From an uncultured Bacteroidales bacterium (GTDB lineage Bacteria; Bacteroidota; Bacteroidia; Bacteroidales; UBA932): DNA of 37,237 nt. A model generated the notes under the pieces. The model worked only from the letters and a program-made list of their open reading frames with translations, did no database searches and had not been told where the DNA came from. The stretch lies in assembly GCA_946616385.1 (NCBI GenBank), contig CAMOIZ010000001.1:1-37237 (forward strand), in the 5' to 3' direction. The position numbers were made by a program, and so were the translations under genes. This document shows positions 1 to 8,623 of the stretch, in pieces. Position 1 is the first letter of the stretch; each line of letters opens with the position of its first letter.

Positions 1-731
1 TTCAGCATGTTGGGCTGGAGATCCTGCAGGGACTGCCAGTTGCGAGTGAGGTTGCGGGCAGAGGCTCCATTGCAGATAATCGCACGTACATGGTCGTAAA
101 ACCCGGATTTGTCGTACAACAAGTCGAAGCCCAGATCCTTTATGAAACGACGGTAATTGTTCCTGTCGTACACTTCGCCTATGAACAGCATCTGCGGATA
201 TACCTTGCGCACCTCGGCGATCAGCCATTCAAGGAATTCCGGAGGCACCATCTCCACCATGTCGCAACGGAATCCGTCCACTCCCTTGTCTGCCCAGAAC
301 AGAAGGATTTCCAGCATCTTGCGGTATGTGTCGGGATGGGAGTAATCCACCTTCAGGGTGTCGGTCCAGTCATAATCGCAGTAGTTGCATTTCGGCAGGT
401 CCCGGCAGTCCGGACTGACATGATTGGGTACATAGTCGATTATGACCTTGAGCCCGGCTTTGTGAGTGCGGAGTACGAGCTTTTCAAACTCGTCCATGCG
501 AGCCTCGGGCCTGTCTGCAAGATAAGGATTCACATCGTGGTAATCCTCTATGGAATAGGGAGATCCGGGATCGCCCTTCACAAAGGGCTTCCCGCTTGCA
601 TGACGGATTACTCCGGTATACCATACAGCGGTGACGTTCAGGGATTTAAGATAAGCGAACGCCTTCGCGTCCCATTCCGAGAATTTGCCTTTGCCCCAGA
701 TTCTGGGAAGGACCTGATATATTACTTCCAT
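1..731 (-). CDS. GH13 alpha-amylase family protein (partial, C-terminus beyond window)
   Basis: Alpha-glucan hydrolase of glycoside hydrolase family 13. Only the first 243 residues are present; the frame is still open at base 1. The TIM-barrel signature regions are visible: DYVPNH at about residues 99-104, GFRCD with the catalytic nucleophile Asp157 followed by MVEMVPP, and FIGEVYD with the acid/base Glu186. The third catalytic Asp would lie beyond the edge. Translation starts directly with MEVIYQVLPRIW, with no signal peptide, so it is probably a cytoplasmic enzyme acting on imported or stored maltooligosaccharides or glycogen. The start codon overlaps the last 10 bases of the upstream RNA methyltransferase gene, so the two are probably cotranscribed. 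The exact substrate cannot be told from this part. Confidence 0.9.
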   Translation of the reverse strand, partial: MEVIYQVLPRIWGKGKFSEWDAKAFAYLKSLNVTAVWYTGVIRHASGKPFVKGDPGSPYSIEDYHDVNPYLADRPEARMDEFEKLVLRTHKAGLKVIIDYVPNHVSPDCRDLPKCNYCDYDWTDTLKVDYSHPDTYRKMLEILLFWADKGVDGFRCDMVEMVPPEFLEWLIAEVRKVYPQMLFIGEVYDRNNYRRFIKDLGFDLLYDKSGFYDHVRAIICNGASARNLTRNWQSLQDLQPNML

Positions 732-1426
732 CTGCGCTTGAATTCAGAAACGGTAATGGCGGTTGCAACGGAAACGTTCAGCGATTCCGAACCTCCGCCG
801 AAAGAGGGTATCGTGAGCCGGCAGTCACACTCGGCGGCAACCTCCCGGCTGATGCCGTTGGCTTCGTTGCCCATTACTATCAGGCCTTCACGAGGGAGTT
901 CGGATGCATAAATGTCGCTGCCGTCCAGGAAGGTGCCGAAGACGTGCAGGCCGGCGGCGCGGAATTCCTTGCATTTCTCCACTATGTCGCAGTAAATCAG
1001 CTTCTTGCGGAAGATCGCGCCCATCGACGCCTGAACCACCTTCGGATTATATACTTCGACGCTGTCGGGGGAGGCGAAGATGCAGTCCACGCCGAACCAG
1101 TCGGCGATGCGGAGTATGGTGCCCAGGTTGCCGGGATCGCGCACGGAATCAAGGGCGAGGCACAGACCGCCCGGAACATGCTCCGAAGGAGCGGGCTTGC
1201 GGACCACGGCAACTACGGGGGATGGGGAACTCATGGTGCTGATTCGCTCCATCAGCTTTTCTCCGACTTCATCCCGGCGAATTATCCTGACTATCCCGAA
1301 GCCGGACGACTCCGCTTCTGCCACCAGTTTTTCACCTTCGACCAGGAAGAGTCCGGATTCGTCCCTGTATTTCTTTTCGTGCAGCGCACGGATCTGTTTC
1401 AACTCGTTGTTGCTGATAGTTTCCAT
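722..1426 (-). CDS. TrmH/SpoU-family RNA 2'-O-methyltransferase
   Basis: A 234-residue SPOUT methyltransferase that would methylate a ribose 2'-OH in rRNA or tRNA using SAM. The N-terminal ~75 residues (LHEKKYRDESGLFLVEGEK) match the SpoU substrate-binding domain. The trefoil-knot motifs follow: DPGNLGTILRIADWFG, IVMGNEANGIS and IPSFGGGSESLNVSVA. The ATG at 1426 was chosen because METISNNELKQI begins the conserved domain and a perfect TATTTTTG box ends 5 bases upstream. A longer in-frame extension would run through this promoter and adds low-complexity sequence. It is divergent from tamL and overlaps the amylase start. The target nucleotide is unknown. Confidence 0.9.
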   Translation of the reverse strand: METISNNELKQIRALHEKKYRDESGLFLVEGEKLVAEAESSGFGIVRIIRRDEVGEKLMERISTMSSPSPVVAVVRKPAPSEHVPGGLCLALDSVRDPGNLGTILRIADWFGVDCIFASPDSVEVYNPKVVQASMGAIFRKKLIYCDIVEKCKEFRAAGLHVFGTFLDGSDIYASELPREGLIVMGNEANGISREVAAECDCRLTIPSFGGGSESLNVSVATAITVSEFKRRWK

Positions 1427-1431
1427 CGCTG

Positions 1432-1439
1432 CAAAAATA
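1432..1439 (-). promoter_or_regulatory. Bacteroidota -7 box (TATTTTTG) for the SpoU methyltransferase
   Basis: Perfect match to TAnnTTTG on the minus strand. Only 5 bases separate it from the ATG at 1426, so the predicted transcript starts at or next to the start codon. I see no clear -33 TTG. Confidence 0.6.
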
Positions 1440-1470
1440 CATTCTAGGACAGACAAAAACAAATAATTGT

Positions 1471-1478
1471 TATATTTG
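1471..1478 (+). promoter_or_regulatory. Bacteroidota -7 box (TATATTTG) for tamL
   Basis: Perfect match to TAnnTTTG, 6 bases before the ATG at 1485. It faces the methyltransferase box at 1432-1439 across an AT-rich 58-bp gap. Confidence 0.65.
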
Positions 1479-1484
1479 TAGAAT

Positions 1485-3656
1485 ATGAAAAAAACATTCC
1501 TGCTGGCCGTCATCTGCATCCTGTCTTTCTCTTGCAGCACTACCCGTGTGTTGGAAGAAGGGCAGTACAGGCTGGAAGGGAATACCGTCACGATCCTGGA
1601 CGATCCTGAGTTCGACACGGCTGAAGTCCGGAACTACATTCGCCAGAATGACGGAGACGGGGGTCTGCTCGGCTTCAACCCGTTTCTATATGTTTACAAT
1701 TTTTCAAAGAAGGACGGCCTCTGGCACAAACTCGGCACTCCTCCTGTAGTGTACGACGAAGGGTCGGTCGGAACTTCTTTGAACAATATTTCCAACAGAC
1801 TCCGCTATCTGGGCTACTACGATGCCAAGGTCGACAGCACCACTGTCCGCAAAGGGAAGAAAATCAAGGTGAATTACATCGTACAGTTGGGCGGGAGGCA
1901 CAAGATAGATTCCATCGCGTTCGAGGTGCCGGACTATGCTCCTTTCATCGAAGATTTCAGGGCCGACACCGCCGCTCTGCTGGCTAAGCTGAAAGGTGAA
2001 TTCCTTTCGGAACAGATGCTTGAAGAGGAAACCGTGCGTTCATCGGAAAGGTTCCGCAATCTAGGCTACTATTCCCTGACCAAGAACAACTTCTCTTTCG
2101 AGGCGGATACAGTAGGCGGGTACACCCTTCTCAAGTACAGGATAAGGGAGTACGAACGCAGCCAGTCGCCGGCCGGAGCTCAGCCGCTTAACAAATACAC
2201 GATAGGGAAGGTTTCCATCAACCTTCCGAAAGACCTGAAATTCCGCGAATCCGTACTCAAGGGCCTCAATACCGTGCAGCCCGGCCAGCCATACAGCGAA
2301 ACGAACGTCACTACCACCTACAACCGCTTTTCGTCGATCAAACTGTTCAACGGCGTGTCGGTGGAGATGACCCAGGCTGGGCCCGACAAAGTAGACTGCG
2401 ACATCAATCTTTCACGCTCTCCCGTGCAGGGCTTCAAGGTTAATCTGGAGGGTTCCACAAACTCCAGCGGTCTCATGGGTATCTCTCCGCAGATCAATTA
2501 CTTCCACAAAAATGCATTTCATGGAGGAGAGTGGTTCAATCTTGGTTTCAACGGCGATTTCCAGTTCAAGCTGAACGACGACACCCGGGCCACCGAATAC
2601 GGTCTTTCCGCAGGAATCAGTTTCCCTCGCTTCCTGGGACTTCCGTTCAGCATGTTCAGGCGTTCGTCCATCCCCAGGACCGAATTCAATCTTGCCTTCA
2701 ATCATCAGAACAGGCCTGAATATACCCGCAACGTCGCCTCCGTCAGCTTCGGCTATTCCGGCGCCACGCGGCACAACATCAGCTATCAGATATATCCGCT
2801 CCAACTCAATTTCGTAAAACTCTACAACCTGGACGCGGCCTTTCTGAAAACCCTTTCCAGGAATCCCTACATGCGTTATTCCTACATGGACCACCTCGAC
2901 GCTGGCATAGGTATGCTGTTATACTACAATTCCGCCAAAGAGATAGTCCCGAAGGATTCATATTATTTCCACCGTCTCGGCATCGACCTGTCGGGTAATG
3001 TGCTGAGCCTCTTCAATCGCTTCATGGACACCAACTCCGACGGTTCGTATCTTATCGGAGGTTCGCCCTATGCCCAGTACATCAGGGCGGAGTATTCACT
3101 CGGACGCACATGGCGCTTCGGCGAAGACAATAATCAGGGACTTGCCACCAGGCTGCTGGTGGGTGCGGGTTTCGCATACGGAAACTCTTCCGCACTGCCA
3201 TTCGAGAAACAGTTCTACGCCGGCGGAGCAAGCAGCATGAGAGGATGGCAGACGAGGGCCCTCGGCCCGGGATATTCCCCCAGGAACGACGCATTCATCA
3301 TTCCCAGCCAGACCGGAGACATGAAGCTGGAATTCAATCTGGAATACAGGTTCAGGATGTTCTGGAAGCTTGAAGGTGCGCTCTTTACCGATATAGGTAA
3401 CGTCTGGAATCTCAAGTACCAGAACACTGTCGACGACCTCAAGGGTGCCTTCCTGCTCGATGACTTCTTCAACAGCATGGCCGCCGACTGGGGTGTAGGC
3501 GTCCGCGTGAATCTGGAATTCATCTTGCTACGAGTCGATTTCGGCATGCAGTTGCGTGATCCTTCACTCTCCGAAGGCAGCAGGCTGATCGGGCCGCGTC
3601 AGTGGCTCAAGGGATCCAACAACGCGTTTCACTTCGGCATCGGATATCCTTTCTGA
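1485..3656 (+). CDS. tamL: TamL-like Omp85/BamA-family outer-membrane lipoprotein
   Basis: A 723-residue Omp85 protein expected to insert or assemble proteins, or move lipid, at the outer membrane. The N-terminus is a lipoprotein signal (MKKTFLLAVICILSFSC, lipidated Cys17), which marks the Bacteroidota TamL type rather than BamA or TamA. POTRA-like repeats lie at about residues 90-290, each with an 'RLRYLGYYDAKV' or 'RFRNLGYYSLTK' helix-strand. The 16-strand barrel domain follows from about residue 310, with the conserved loop-6 motif as SMRGW (GGASSMRGWQTRALGPG). The protein ends in the aromatic terminus GIGYPF typical of barrels. No tamB-like gene is in this window. It is a single-gene unit, convergent with rarA with one base between the stops. 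Confidence 0.88.
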   Translation: MKKTFLLAVICILSFSCSTTRVLEEGQYRLEGNTVTILDDPEFDTAEVRNYIRQNDGDGGLLGFNPFLYVYNFSKKDGLWHKLGTPPVVYDEGSVGTSLNNISNRLRYLGYYDAKVDSTTVRKGKKIKVNYIVQLGGRHKIDSIAFEVPDYAPFIEDFRADTAALLAKLKGEFLSEQMLEEETVRSSERFRNLGYYSLTKNNFSFEADTVGGYTLLKYRIREYERSQSPAGAQPLNKYTIGKVSINLPKDLKFRESVLKGLNTVQPGQPYSETNVTTTYNRFSSIKLFNGVSVEMTQAGPDKVDCDINLSRSPVQGFKVNLEGSTNSSGLMGISPQINYFHKNAFHGGEWFNLGFNGDFQFKLNDDTRATEYGLSAGISFPRFLGLPFSMFRRSSIPRTEFNLAFNHQNRPEYTRNVASVSFGYSGATRHNISYQIYPLQLNFVKLYNLDAAFLKTLSRNPYMRYSYMDHLDAGIGMLLYYNSAKEIVPKDSYYFHRLGIDLSGNVLSLFNRFMDTNSDGSYLIGGSPYAQYIRAEYSLGRTWRFGEDNNQGLATRLLVGAGFAYGNSSALPFEKQFYAGGASSMRGWQTRALGPGYSPRNDAFIIPSQTGDMKLEFNLEYRFRMFWKLEGALFTDIGNVWNLKYQNTVDDLKGAFLLDDFFNSMAADWGVGVRVNLEFILLRVDFGMQLRDPSLSEGSRLIGPRQWLKGSNNAFHFGIGYPF

Positions 3657-3657
3657 T

Positions 3658-4947
3658 CTACTTTGTGTAATATTTGGGCCAGCAGGCCTGCAGATAAGCC
3701 TTCAGGGCATCTTCGTGCTTGTTGGGAGCAGGATGATAGAATACGTGTCCTTCAAGACCCGCGGGCATGAATTCCTGATCTACAAAATGTCCCGGATAGT
3801 CATGTGCATACTTGTATCCGTCGGAGTAGCCAAGTTCTGACATGAGCTTGGTGGGAGCATTGCGCAAGTGCAGGGGAACGGCGCGTGTCTTGTCGTCTTT
3901 GGCCACCTGCAGGGCTTCTTCCAGAGCCATATAGGAAGCATTGCTCTTTGGGGAAGAGGCCAGATACACGGTACATTCCGCAAGAGGTATCCTGGCTTCA
4001 GGCATGCCGATCTGGTTCACGACCTGGAAAGTGGCATTCGCCAGCAGCAGGGCATTCGGATTGGCGAGTCCGACATCTTCCGAAGCGCTAAGGCACAGGC
4101 GCCTTGCAATAAAAAGAGGATCTTCTCCTCCGTCCAGCATCCTGGCCAGATAATAAACCGCGGCATTTGGGTCGGATCCGCGTATGCTTTTGATGAACGC
4201 GGAGATGATGTCGTAATGCATTTCCCCGTCCTTGTCGTAGATGGCCACATTCTCGTTCAGGCAGGCGGTCACGGTCTTGTTGTCGACTACCGCCTTTTTG
4301 CTGCCGGCCTGGGAATCCACGACCAGTTCGAGTATATTCAAAAGCTTGCGCCCGTCGCCTCCGGACTGGCGGAAAAGAGCTTCGGTTTCCTTTACTTCTA
4401 TCTTACGTTCCTTCAGGATTTCATCGGTAGCCAAGGCCCTGTCGAGAAGCACTTTGAGATCGGCTGCCGCAAGGCTTTTGAGCACATAGACCTGACATCT
4501 GGAAAGAAGGGGAGTGATGACCTCGAAAGAGGGATTCTCGGTGGTCGCACCTATCAGCACCACCGTGCCTGCTTCAACTGCGCCGAGAAGAGCATCCTGC
4601 TGGGCCTTGTTGAAACGGTGTATTTCGTCGATGAACAGAACAGGTGCGGCGGTCTGGTTGAAAACACTTCCACCCTTGGCTGCGTCAATCACCTCCCGGA
4701 CTTCCTTGACTCCGGCACTGACTGCGCTCAAAGTGAAGAACTCCCTCTTGCAGGAATCTGCGATGATGCGTGCAAGGGTTGTCTTGCCCACACCGGGAGG
4801 CCCCCAGAGTATGAAGGAACTCAGGTTCCCGCTTTCGATCATATTCCGGAGTATGCATCCCTTGCCCACAAGATGCTGCTGCCCTACATAGTCGTCGAGG
4901 CTGTGAGGACGCATGCGTTCGGGAAGAGGAGGAAGAAGGCCGTTCAT
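3658..4947 (-). CDS. rarA: Replication-associated recombination protein A (RarA/MgsA AAA+ ATPase)
   Basis: A 429-residue AAA+ ATPase of the RarA/Mgs1/WRNIP1 family, a clamp-loader-like protein that acts at stalled replication forks. Walker A is GPPGVGKTT at about residues 49-57, Walker B is LFIDEIHRF at about 103-111, sensor 1 is IGATTENPSF, and the arginine-finger segment is LLSRCQVY. The C-terminal tetramerisation domain includes SAFIKSIRGSDPNAAVYYLARML. Length is normal for the family. Its ATG shares one base with the TAA of the upstream GNAT-like gene (TAATG), so translation is probably coupled. It converges on tamL. Confidence 0.95.
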   Translation of the reverse strand: MNGLLPPLPERMRPHSLDDYVGQQHLVGKGCILRNMIESGNLSSFILWGPPGVGKTTLARIIADSCKREFFTLSAVSAGVKEVREVIDAAKGGSVFNQTAAPVLFIDEIHRFNKAQQDALLGAVEAGTVVLIGATTENPSFEVITPLLSRCQVYVLKSLAAADLKVLLDRALATDEILKERKIEVKETEALFRQSGGDGRKLLNILELVVDSQAGSKKAVVDNKTVTACLNENVAIYDKDGEMHYDIISAFIKSIRGSDPNAAVYYLARMLDGGEDPLFIARRLCLSASEDVGLANPNALLLANATFQVVNQIGMPEARIPLAECTVYLASSPKSNASYMALEEALQVAKDDKTRAVPLHLRNAPTKLMSELGYSDGYKYAHDYPGHFVDQEFMPAGLEGHVFYHPAPNKHEDALKAYLQACWPKYYTK

Positions 4948-6086
4948 TATCTGATCTCCTTTTTATAAGAACGACGGCGTTTGTGCTGGATGCGGTCAAA
5001 ATCACCAAAGTGATTGCGAATACTGTGGTTGTCTTCCAACTCAGCATTGGTTTCAGCCCATTTCACGCCGAGTTTTTCGTATTTCTGGAACATGTCACAC
5101 ACCACGAGCGCCGTCACGCCAGAATTGCGCACGTCGGCCCTTGCGCCCATCAACAGAAGTTCAGCCCCTTCGCTATGCTTGATGAACAAGGCTTTGGCCA
5201 GATGCCACCAGCCGAAAGGGAAGAGACGCCCGCGCGATTTGATAAGGGCGTCTGCAAGGGAAGGCATGGTAATACCGAAAGCGACTATTTCGCCCTTGTC
5301 GTTCTCGACAGAAGTGATGTAGCGCAGGTCCAGAATCTTAAGGTAAAAACCTATGTACTTGTCTGCCAGGTTTTCCGGAAGCACGGTATATTCGTAAAGG
5401 TCTTTGTAAGAGTCGGTTATGAGAGAGAACAGCTTCTGTGCATAATTCTCTTTGCGGATGATCTTACGGGTTACGGGTCTGATCTTGAAATTGTTCCTCT
5501 CGGCAACGATCCGTGCTACCCGCGTAAACTTCTCGGGCATCGCTTCCGGTACGGTGATCCTGTATTCCAACCAGTCGGCATCCTTCTCGAAACCGAGGGC
5601 CTCGATGTGCTGCACATAGTAAGGATGATTATAAATGAGAGGCATGGTGCTCTGCTGGTCGAAACCTTCTACCAACATGCCTTCAGGATCGAAATCGGTG
5701 AAGCCGAGGGGGCCGACTATGTGTGTCATCCCATGGGCTTTTCCGAATTCTTCGACCTTGGCGATGAGGGCGGCGGAAACCTCCTTGTCGTCGATGGTGT
5801 CAAACCAGCCGAAACGCACTTCGTCATGCTTCCAGCGTTCGTTTGCCTTGTAGTTGATTATGCCTGCAATCCTGCCGACCGGCTTGCCATCGCGATATGC
5901 CATATAAAGCACTTGGTCGCAGAAATCCGATGCAGGATTCTTCTTTTCGTTGAGAGTATCCATCTCGTCGAAAACAATATTCGGCACATAGTATGGGTTA
6001 TGCCTATAAAGAGTCTCGGGGAAAAGGACAAACTTTCTCAATTCCGATCTCTTCGTGGAGTCGATCCTTACGATATCAACGCTCAT
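4947..6086 (-). CDS. GNAT-like N-acetyltransferase-fold protein, Bacteroidota-conserved
   Basis: A 379-residue cytoplasmic protein with no signal peptide or membrane segment. The N-terminal half has a GNAT-like core (YMAYRDGKPVGRIAGIINY, then a phosphate-loop-like region and IVGPLGFTDFDPEGMLVEGF). The C-terminal half repeats a GNAT-like pattern (IVAFGITMPSLADAL ... SGVTALVVCDMFQKYEKLGVKWAETNAELEDN). This suggests two tandem acetyltransferase folds. I recall proteins of this shape as 'hypothetical/GNAT' in many Bacteroidota, but substrate and activity are unknown. It is the first gene of a two-gene unit with rarA, overlapping it by one base. The start at 6086 is the first ATG after a -7 box at 6143-6150. 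Confidence 0.7.
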   Translation of the reverse strand: MSVDIVRIDSTKRSELRKFVLFPETLYRHNPYYVPNIVFDEMDTLNEKKNPASDFCDQVLYMAYRDGKPVGRIAGIINYKANERWKHDEVRFGWFDTIDDKEVSAALIAKVEEFGKAHGMTHIVGPLGFTDFDPEGMLVEGFDQQSTMPLIYNHPYYVQHIEALGFEKDADWLEYRITVPEAMPEKFTRVARIVAERNNFKIRPVTRKIIRKENYAQKLFSLITDSYKDLYEYTVLPENLADKYIGFYLKILDLRYITSVENDKGEIVAFGITMPSLADALIKSRGRLFPFGWWHLAKALFIKHSEGAELLLMGARADVRNSGVTALVVCDMFQKYEKLGVKWAETNAELEDNHSIRNHFGDFDRIQHKRRRSYKKEIR

Positions 6087-6142
6087 GTCGCTTTAGATTT
6101 AGGTACAGTAACTTGCGAATTTATATTTTTTTGCGGAAAATA

Positions 6143-6150
6143 CAAAGTTA
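6143..6150 (-). promoter_or_regulatory. Bacteroidota -7 box (TAACTTTG) for the GNAT-rarA unit
   Basis: Perfect TAnnTTTG on the minus strand, giving a leader of about 50 nt before the ATG at 6086. A one-mismatch box (TAAATTCG, 6116-6123) lies closer and is an alternative. Confidence 0.45.
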
Positions 6151-6155
6151 ATTGC

Positions 6156-6163
6156 TAACTTCG
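6156..6163 (+). promoter_or_regulatory. Possible -7 box (TAACTTCG) for the small barrel genes
   Basis: One mismatch from TAnnTTTG. A start of transcription near 6168-6171 would lie downstream of the GTG at 6163 and upstream of the GTG at 6184, which favours 6184 as the start codon. Confidence 0.3.
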
Positions 6164-6183
6164 TGCGAAAACCTATACCTGTC

Positions 6184-6714
6184 GTGAAAATCCGGATTCT
6201 TGCTCTGACCATGTCATTTCTGCTCGCGGTGCAGTTCAATGCACACGCTCAGGGATGGTCGGCAGGATTATACAATTCTCTAAAAGGTATGGGAGTCAGC
6301 ATAGATTACAAGGCAAACGACGACATCTACAATTCCTTCACTCTGTTAGCCGACATGACAGGCATCTTCGGAGGCCGGTACACGGAGCCCGGAATAAAGA
6401 TGGTCTACCTGCATTACAACCGTCTCTCCGCCTTCAGCACGGAGCACGCCGATTTCGGCATTTTCCTCGCACCCGGAGCCAGCACCGGGCTGGTCAGGGA
6501 CCACGACACCGACAGCTTCGGCACCATACTCACGGCCGACATCGCTATCGCCTTGAATGCATGTTTCATCAGAAACATCGACATCGAGGTCGGATTCATG
6601 GCCGAGCTTGGATTCTTTGCCACAAGCACAGTCTCCGGCACCCAGATGAACATTTACGACAACGGCCTGCGCAAGGCCATGATTCCCAGTATCAAGCTAA
6701 TGTACCGATTCTGA
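6184..6714 (+). CDS. Small exported protein, probable outer-membrane beta-barrel
   Basis: From the GTG at 6184 this encodes about 176 residues with a clear Sec signal peptide (KIRILALTMSFLLAVQFNAHAQ; cleavage after AHA or AQ). The mature part alternates polar and hydrophobic residues in strand-like blocks and ends in an aromatic KLMYRF, as small outer-membrane barrels do. No catalytic motif is seen. Start choice: a GTG at 6163 would add seven residues but overlaps the likely -7 box, and an ATG at 6211 would shorten the signal peptide. The stop TGA overlaps the ATG of the next gene (TGATG), so the two are coupled. Function unknown. Confidence 0.7.
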   Translation: MKIRILALTMSFLLAVQFNAHAQGWSAGLYNSLKGMGVSIDYKANDDIYNSFTLLADMTGIFGGRYTEPGIKMVYLHYNRLSAFSTEHADFGIFLAPGASTGLVRDHDTDSFGTILTADIAIALNACFIRNIDIEVGFMAELGFFATSTVSGTQMNIYDNGLRKAMIPSIKLMYRF

Positions 6715-7331
6715 TGAAAAAGACGGCCGCTTTCATAATGCTTCTCTTCCTGAGCCTGACGTCTCACGCCGGGGGGAGAGCTTTTCTCGACCGCTTCCAT
6801 CCCGGAATCGAATGGGGCTACAGTGCAACGCCGGCAAGGTATCATCACTTCAACTATCTCGACGAATCCATTGGTTTCCGTATCGACGAAGAAGCTTGGG
6901 AAAATGATTGCGTTTCGAATGCTTATTTCCTCGGTAAATTGTCTTTCGATATCAGCCGTTCCTTGAGAATCAGTGCCATAAGCGGCTATGAGGGCGTTGA
7001 TACCGGAGTTTGTGCCATTCCTCTCTCCGGACGGATGGAATATGCTTTCAGCGGCTTTGGAACAGACGGTTTCCTGGTTTTCGTAGGGGCCGGAGCAGCA
7101 TTCATCTCCGCCAACACAAGCAGGCAAGGCAATCGATTCGAAATCGGCGCCGGCTACCGCTATACGCTTGCTCCACACACCTCCCTTGGCATTCGCGTGG
7201 GCGGGAGGATGATTACGGATAAGCCGGACGTATGGGATCCGATCTCCGAACAATACATTTCAGAGCGCAATATCAAGCGTAACGACGCCAGATACTACGC
7301 TCTGGAAATAGGTATTGAACTATCTTTCTAG
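6714..7331 (+). CDS. Exported protein, probable outer-membrane beta-barrel
   Basis: A 205-residue protein with a signal peptide (MKKTAAFIMLLFLSLTSHA, cleavage near residue 19). The mature region has amphipathic strand-like repeats with glycines (FLVFVGAGAAFI, RFEIGAGYRYTL, SLGIRVGGRM) and ends in YALEIGIELSF. This pattern and C-terminal Phe suggest an eight-strand outer-membrane barrel. It is translationally coupled to the previous gene, so the pair may form a unit, perhaps a duplicated family, although the two show little direct sequence identity. Its TAG stop lies in a CTAG palindrome that also supplies the stop of the opposite gene. Function unknown. Confidence 0.7.
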   Translation: MKKTAAFIMLLFLSLTSHAGGRAFLDRFHPGIEWGYSATPARYHHFNYLDESIGFRIDEEAWENDCVSNAYFLGKLSFDISRSLRISAISGYEGVDTGVCAIPLSGRMEYAFSGFGTDGFLVFVGAGAAFISANTSRQGNRFEIGAGYRYTLAPHTSLGIRVGGRMITDKPDVWDPISEQYISERNIKRNDARYYALEIGIELSF

Positions 7332-8611
7332 AAAAGCGCGTCTACCTTGGAAATGATTTCATCGGCAGGAAGGTCCGGACTCATCACGAGTTCAGGTTCG
7401 AGCAGATGATATCCTTTGCCCATTGCCTGGAGGGAACCACCTCCGGTGATGTTCAGCATGACCACATCCTGCTTGTTTACCTTGCCTTCGCGGACTGCGG
7501 TTGCAAGCGCATGGACTGCACAGGCCGGAGCCGGGAAGATGTCGTATCCCTCAAGGTTGCGGAACTGCAGGATCCAATAAATGATATCGTCGTTGCTTGC
7601 AAGGAAGGTGTCGCCGTTCGAGTCTTTAAGAGCATCGAAAAGGCCTCCGGCGAGGCTGTATGGAGGTTTGCGGTTGCTCAGGACCTTGGCGAGTATGCTT
7701 TCTGCCTGATGACGGCCGAGATCGGGATCCAAAGTTGCAAGCTCGCGCTTTCCGGCCTTCCATGAATCGTGAAGAAGAGTGAACGGCTTGTTCTGGGCGA
7801 CAAATATCTTCATCTTGGTGTTTCCGAACGACCCGTCCTCGATGAGACGGAGATTGTTCTCCCATGCGGCTATCGCGCCGGTGCCCGAGCCAACTGCCTG
7901 GAAATACGCATCAGGAATCTTTCCTATTGCTTCGACTGCAGAAAGGAGGGTTGTGCCCATGCCATCCCGCCTTGCCACGTTCTTTGCACCGCCTTCGGCA
8001 AAATAACGGGAATCCTGGCATATCTTGTCGCCGAGCGAGATGGCATCATAATAGTCGGAGCCATGGGGAGTAGCAACGAGTTTCACGCAGGAGTTGAGCT
8101 TGCGCCGGAACCAGAGGTCATGCTGATTGTCGAGGGGAACGCAGATGACGATGGGGATCAGGTTGTCGGAGCACACCTGGGCGAAAGCGCGGGCCGTATT
8201 TCCTGCGGACTGCACCACGAGGATACGCTTTTCTTTCTTGCTCATGCGGGCGCAGACGCTGAACGCCTCTGTTTCCTTGAATGAGCATGTCTGGAATTCG
8301 GCGCCGATTTCCGGATTGAAACCGGAAAAAGTGATGTATAGATTGTCCAGGCCCAGAAACTTGCCAAGCCCCTTGCTATGATATGTGACAGGGGCGCAGG
8401 AACGTTTGAGAGTGCGTTGGATCGGCATCCACTCGGCATATCTGTATAAGCCGTCGAGATCGACCCGCGGCGTGAACTTCTTGTTTTCGTAGACTGCGCG
8501 TACGAGGGAAGGGCTGGTCGCTTCGGGATCCGCGAGGGTCCAGCCTCTGTCTTCGAAAATGCGGCCGTCAGCCACATTCATGAGTTTGTACTTTGTTCCT
8601 TGGAACTTCAT
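7328..8611 (-). CDS. PLP-dependent cysteate synthase-like enzyme (threonine synthase superfamily)
   Basis: A 427-residue fold-type II PLP enzyme. The Schiff-base lysine is Lys112 in CSFKETEA, the substrate loop is SAGNTARAFAQ (135-145), the phosphate-binding glycine loop is GSGTGA near residue 242, and NITGGG lies near the C-terminus. Segments such as LYRYAEWMPI, TYHSKGLGKFLGLDNLYITF and FNPEIGAEFQTCSFKE recall cysteate synthases (TIGR03844 type, O-phosphoserine + sulfite to L-cysteate) more than the Bacteroidales housekeeping threonine synthase; this is from memory of the family, not a search. In Bacteroidota, cysteate feeds sulfonolipid (capnine) synthesis. It is the last gene of a minus operon. 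Alternative: a threonine synthase paralogue. Confidence 0.68.
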   Translation of the reverse strand: MKFQGTKYKLMNVADGRIFEDRGWTLADPEATSPSLVRAVYENKKFTPRVDLDGLYRYAEWMPIQRTLKRSCAPVTYHSKGLGKFLGLDNLYITFSGFNPEIGAEFQTCSFKETEAFSVCARMSKKEKRILVVQSAGNTARAFAQVCSDNLIPIVICVPLDNQHDLWFRRKLNSCVKLVATPHGSDYYDAISLGDKICQDSRYFAEGGAKNVARRDGMGTTLLSAVEAIGKIPDAYFQAVGSGTGAIAAWENNLRLIEDGSFGNTKMKIFVAQNKPFTLLHDSWKAGKRELATLDPDLGRHQAESILAKVLSNRKPPYSLAGGLFDALKDSNGDTFLASNDDIIYWILQFRNLEGYDIFPAPACAVHALATAVREGKVNKQDVVMLNITGGGSLQAMGKGYHLLEPELVMSPDLPADEIISKVDALF

Positions 8612-8623
8612 ATAGGTTCAGGT

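Noticed and set aside
3868..4968. 366-codon plus-strand frame opposite rarA
   Set aside because: RarA is complete with Walker A and B on the minus strand; the antisense product has no recognisable motif.
7328..8611. Plain threonine synthase call
   Set aside because: The active-site segments looked closer to cysteate synthase as I remember the families; kept as the stated alternative because no search was possible.
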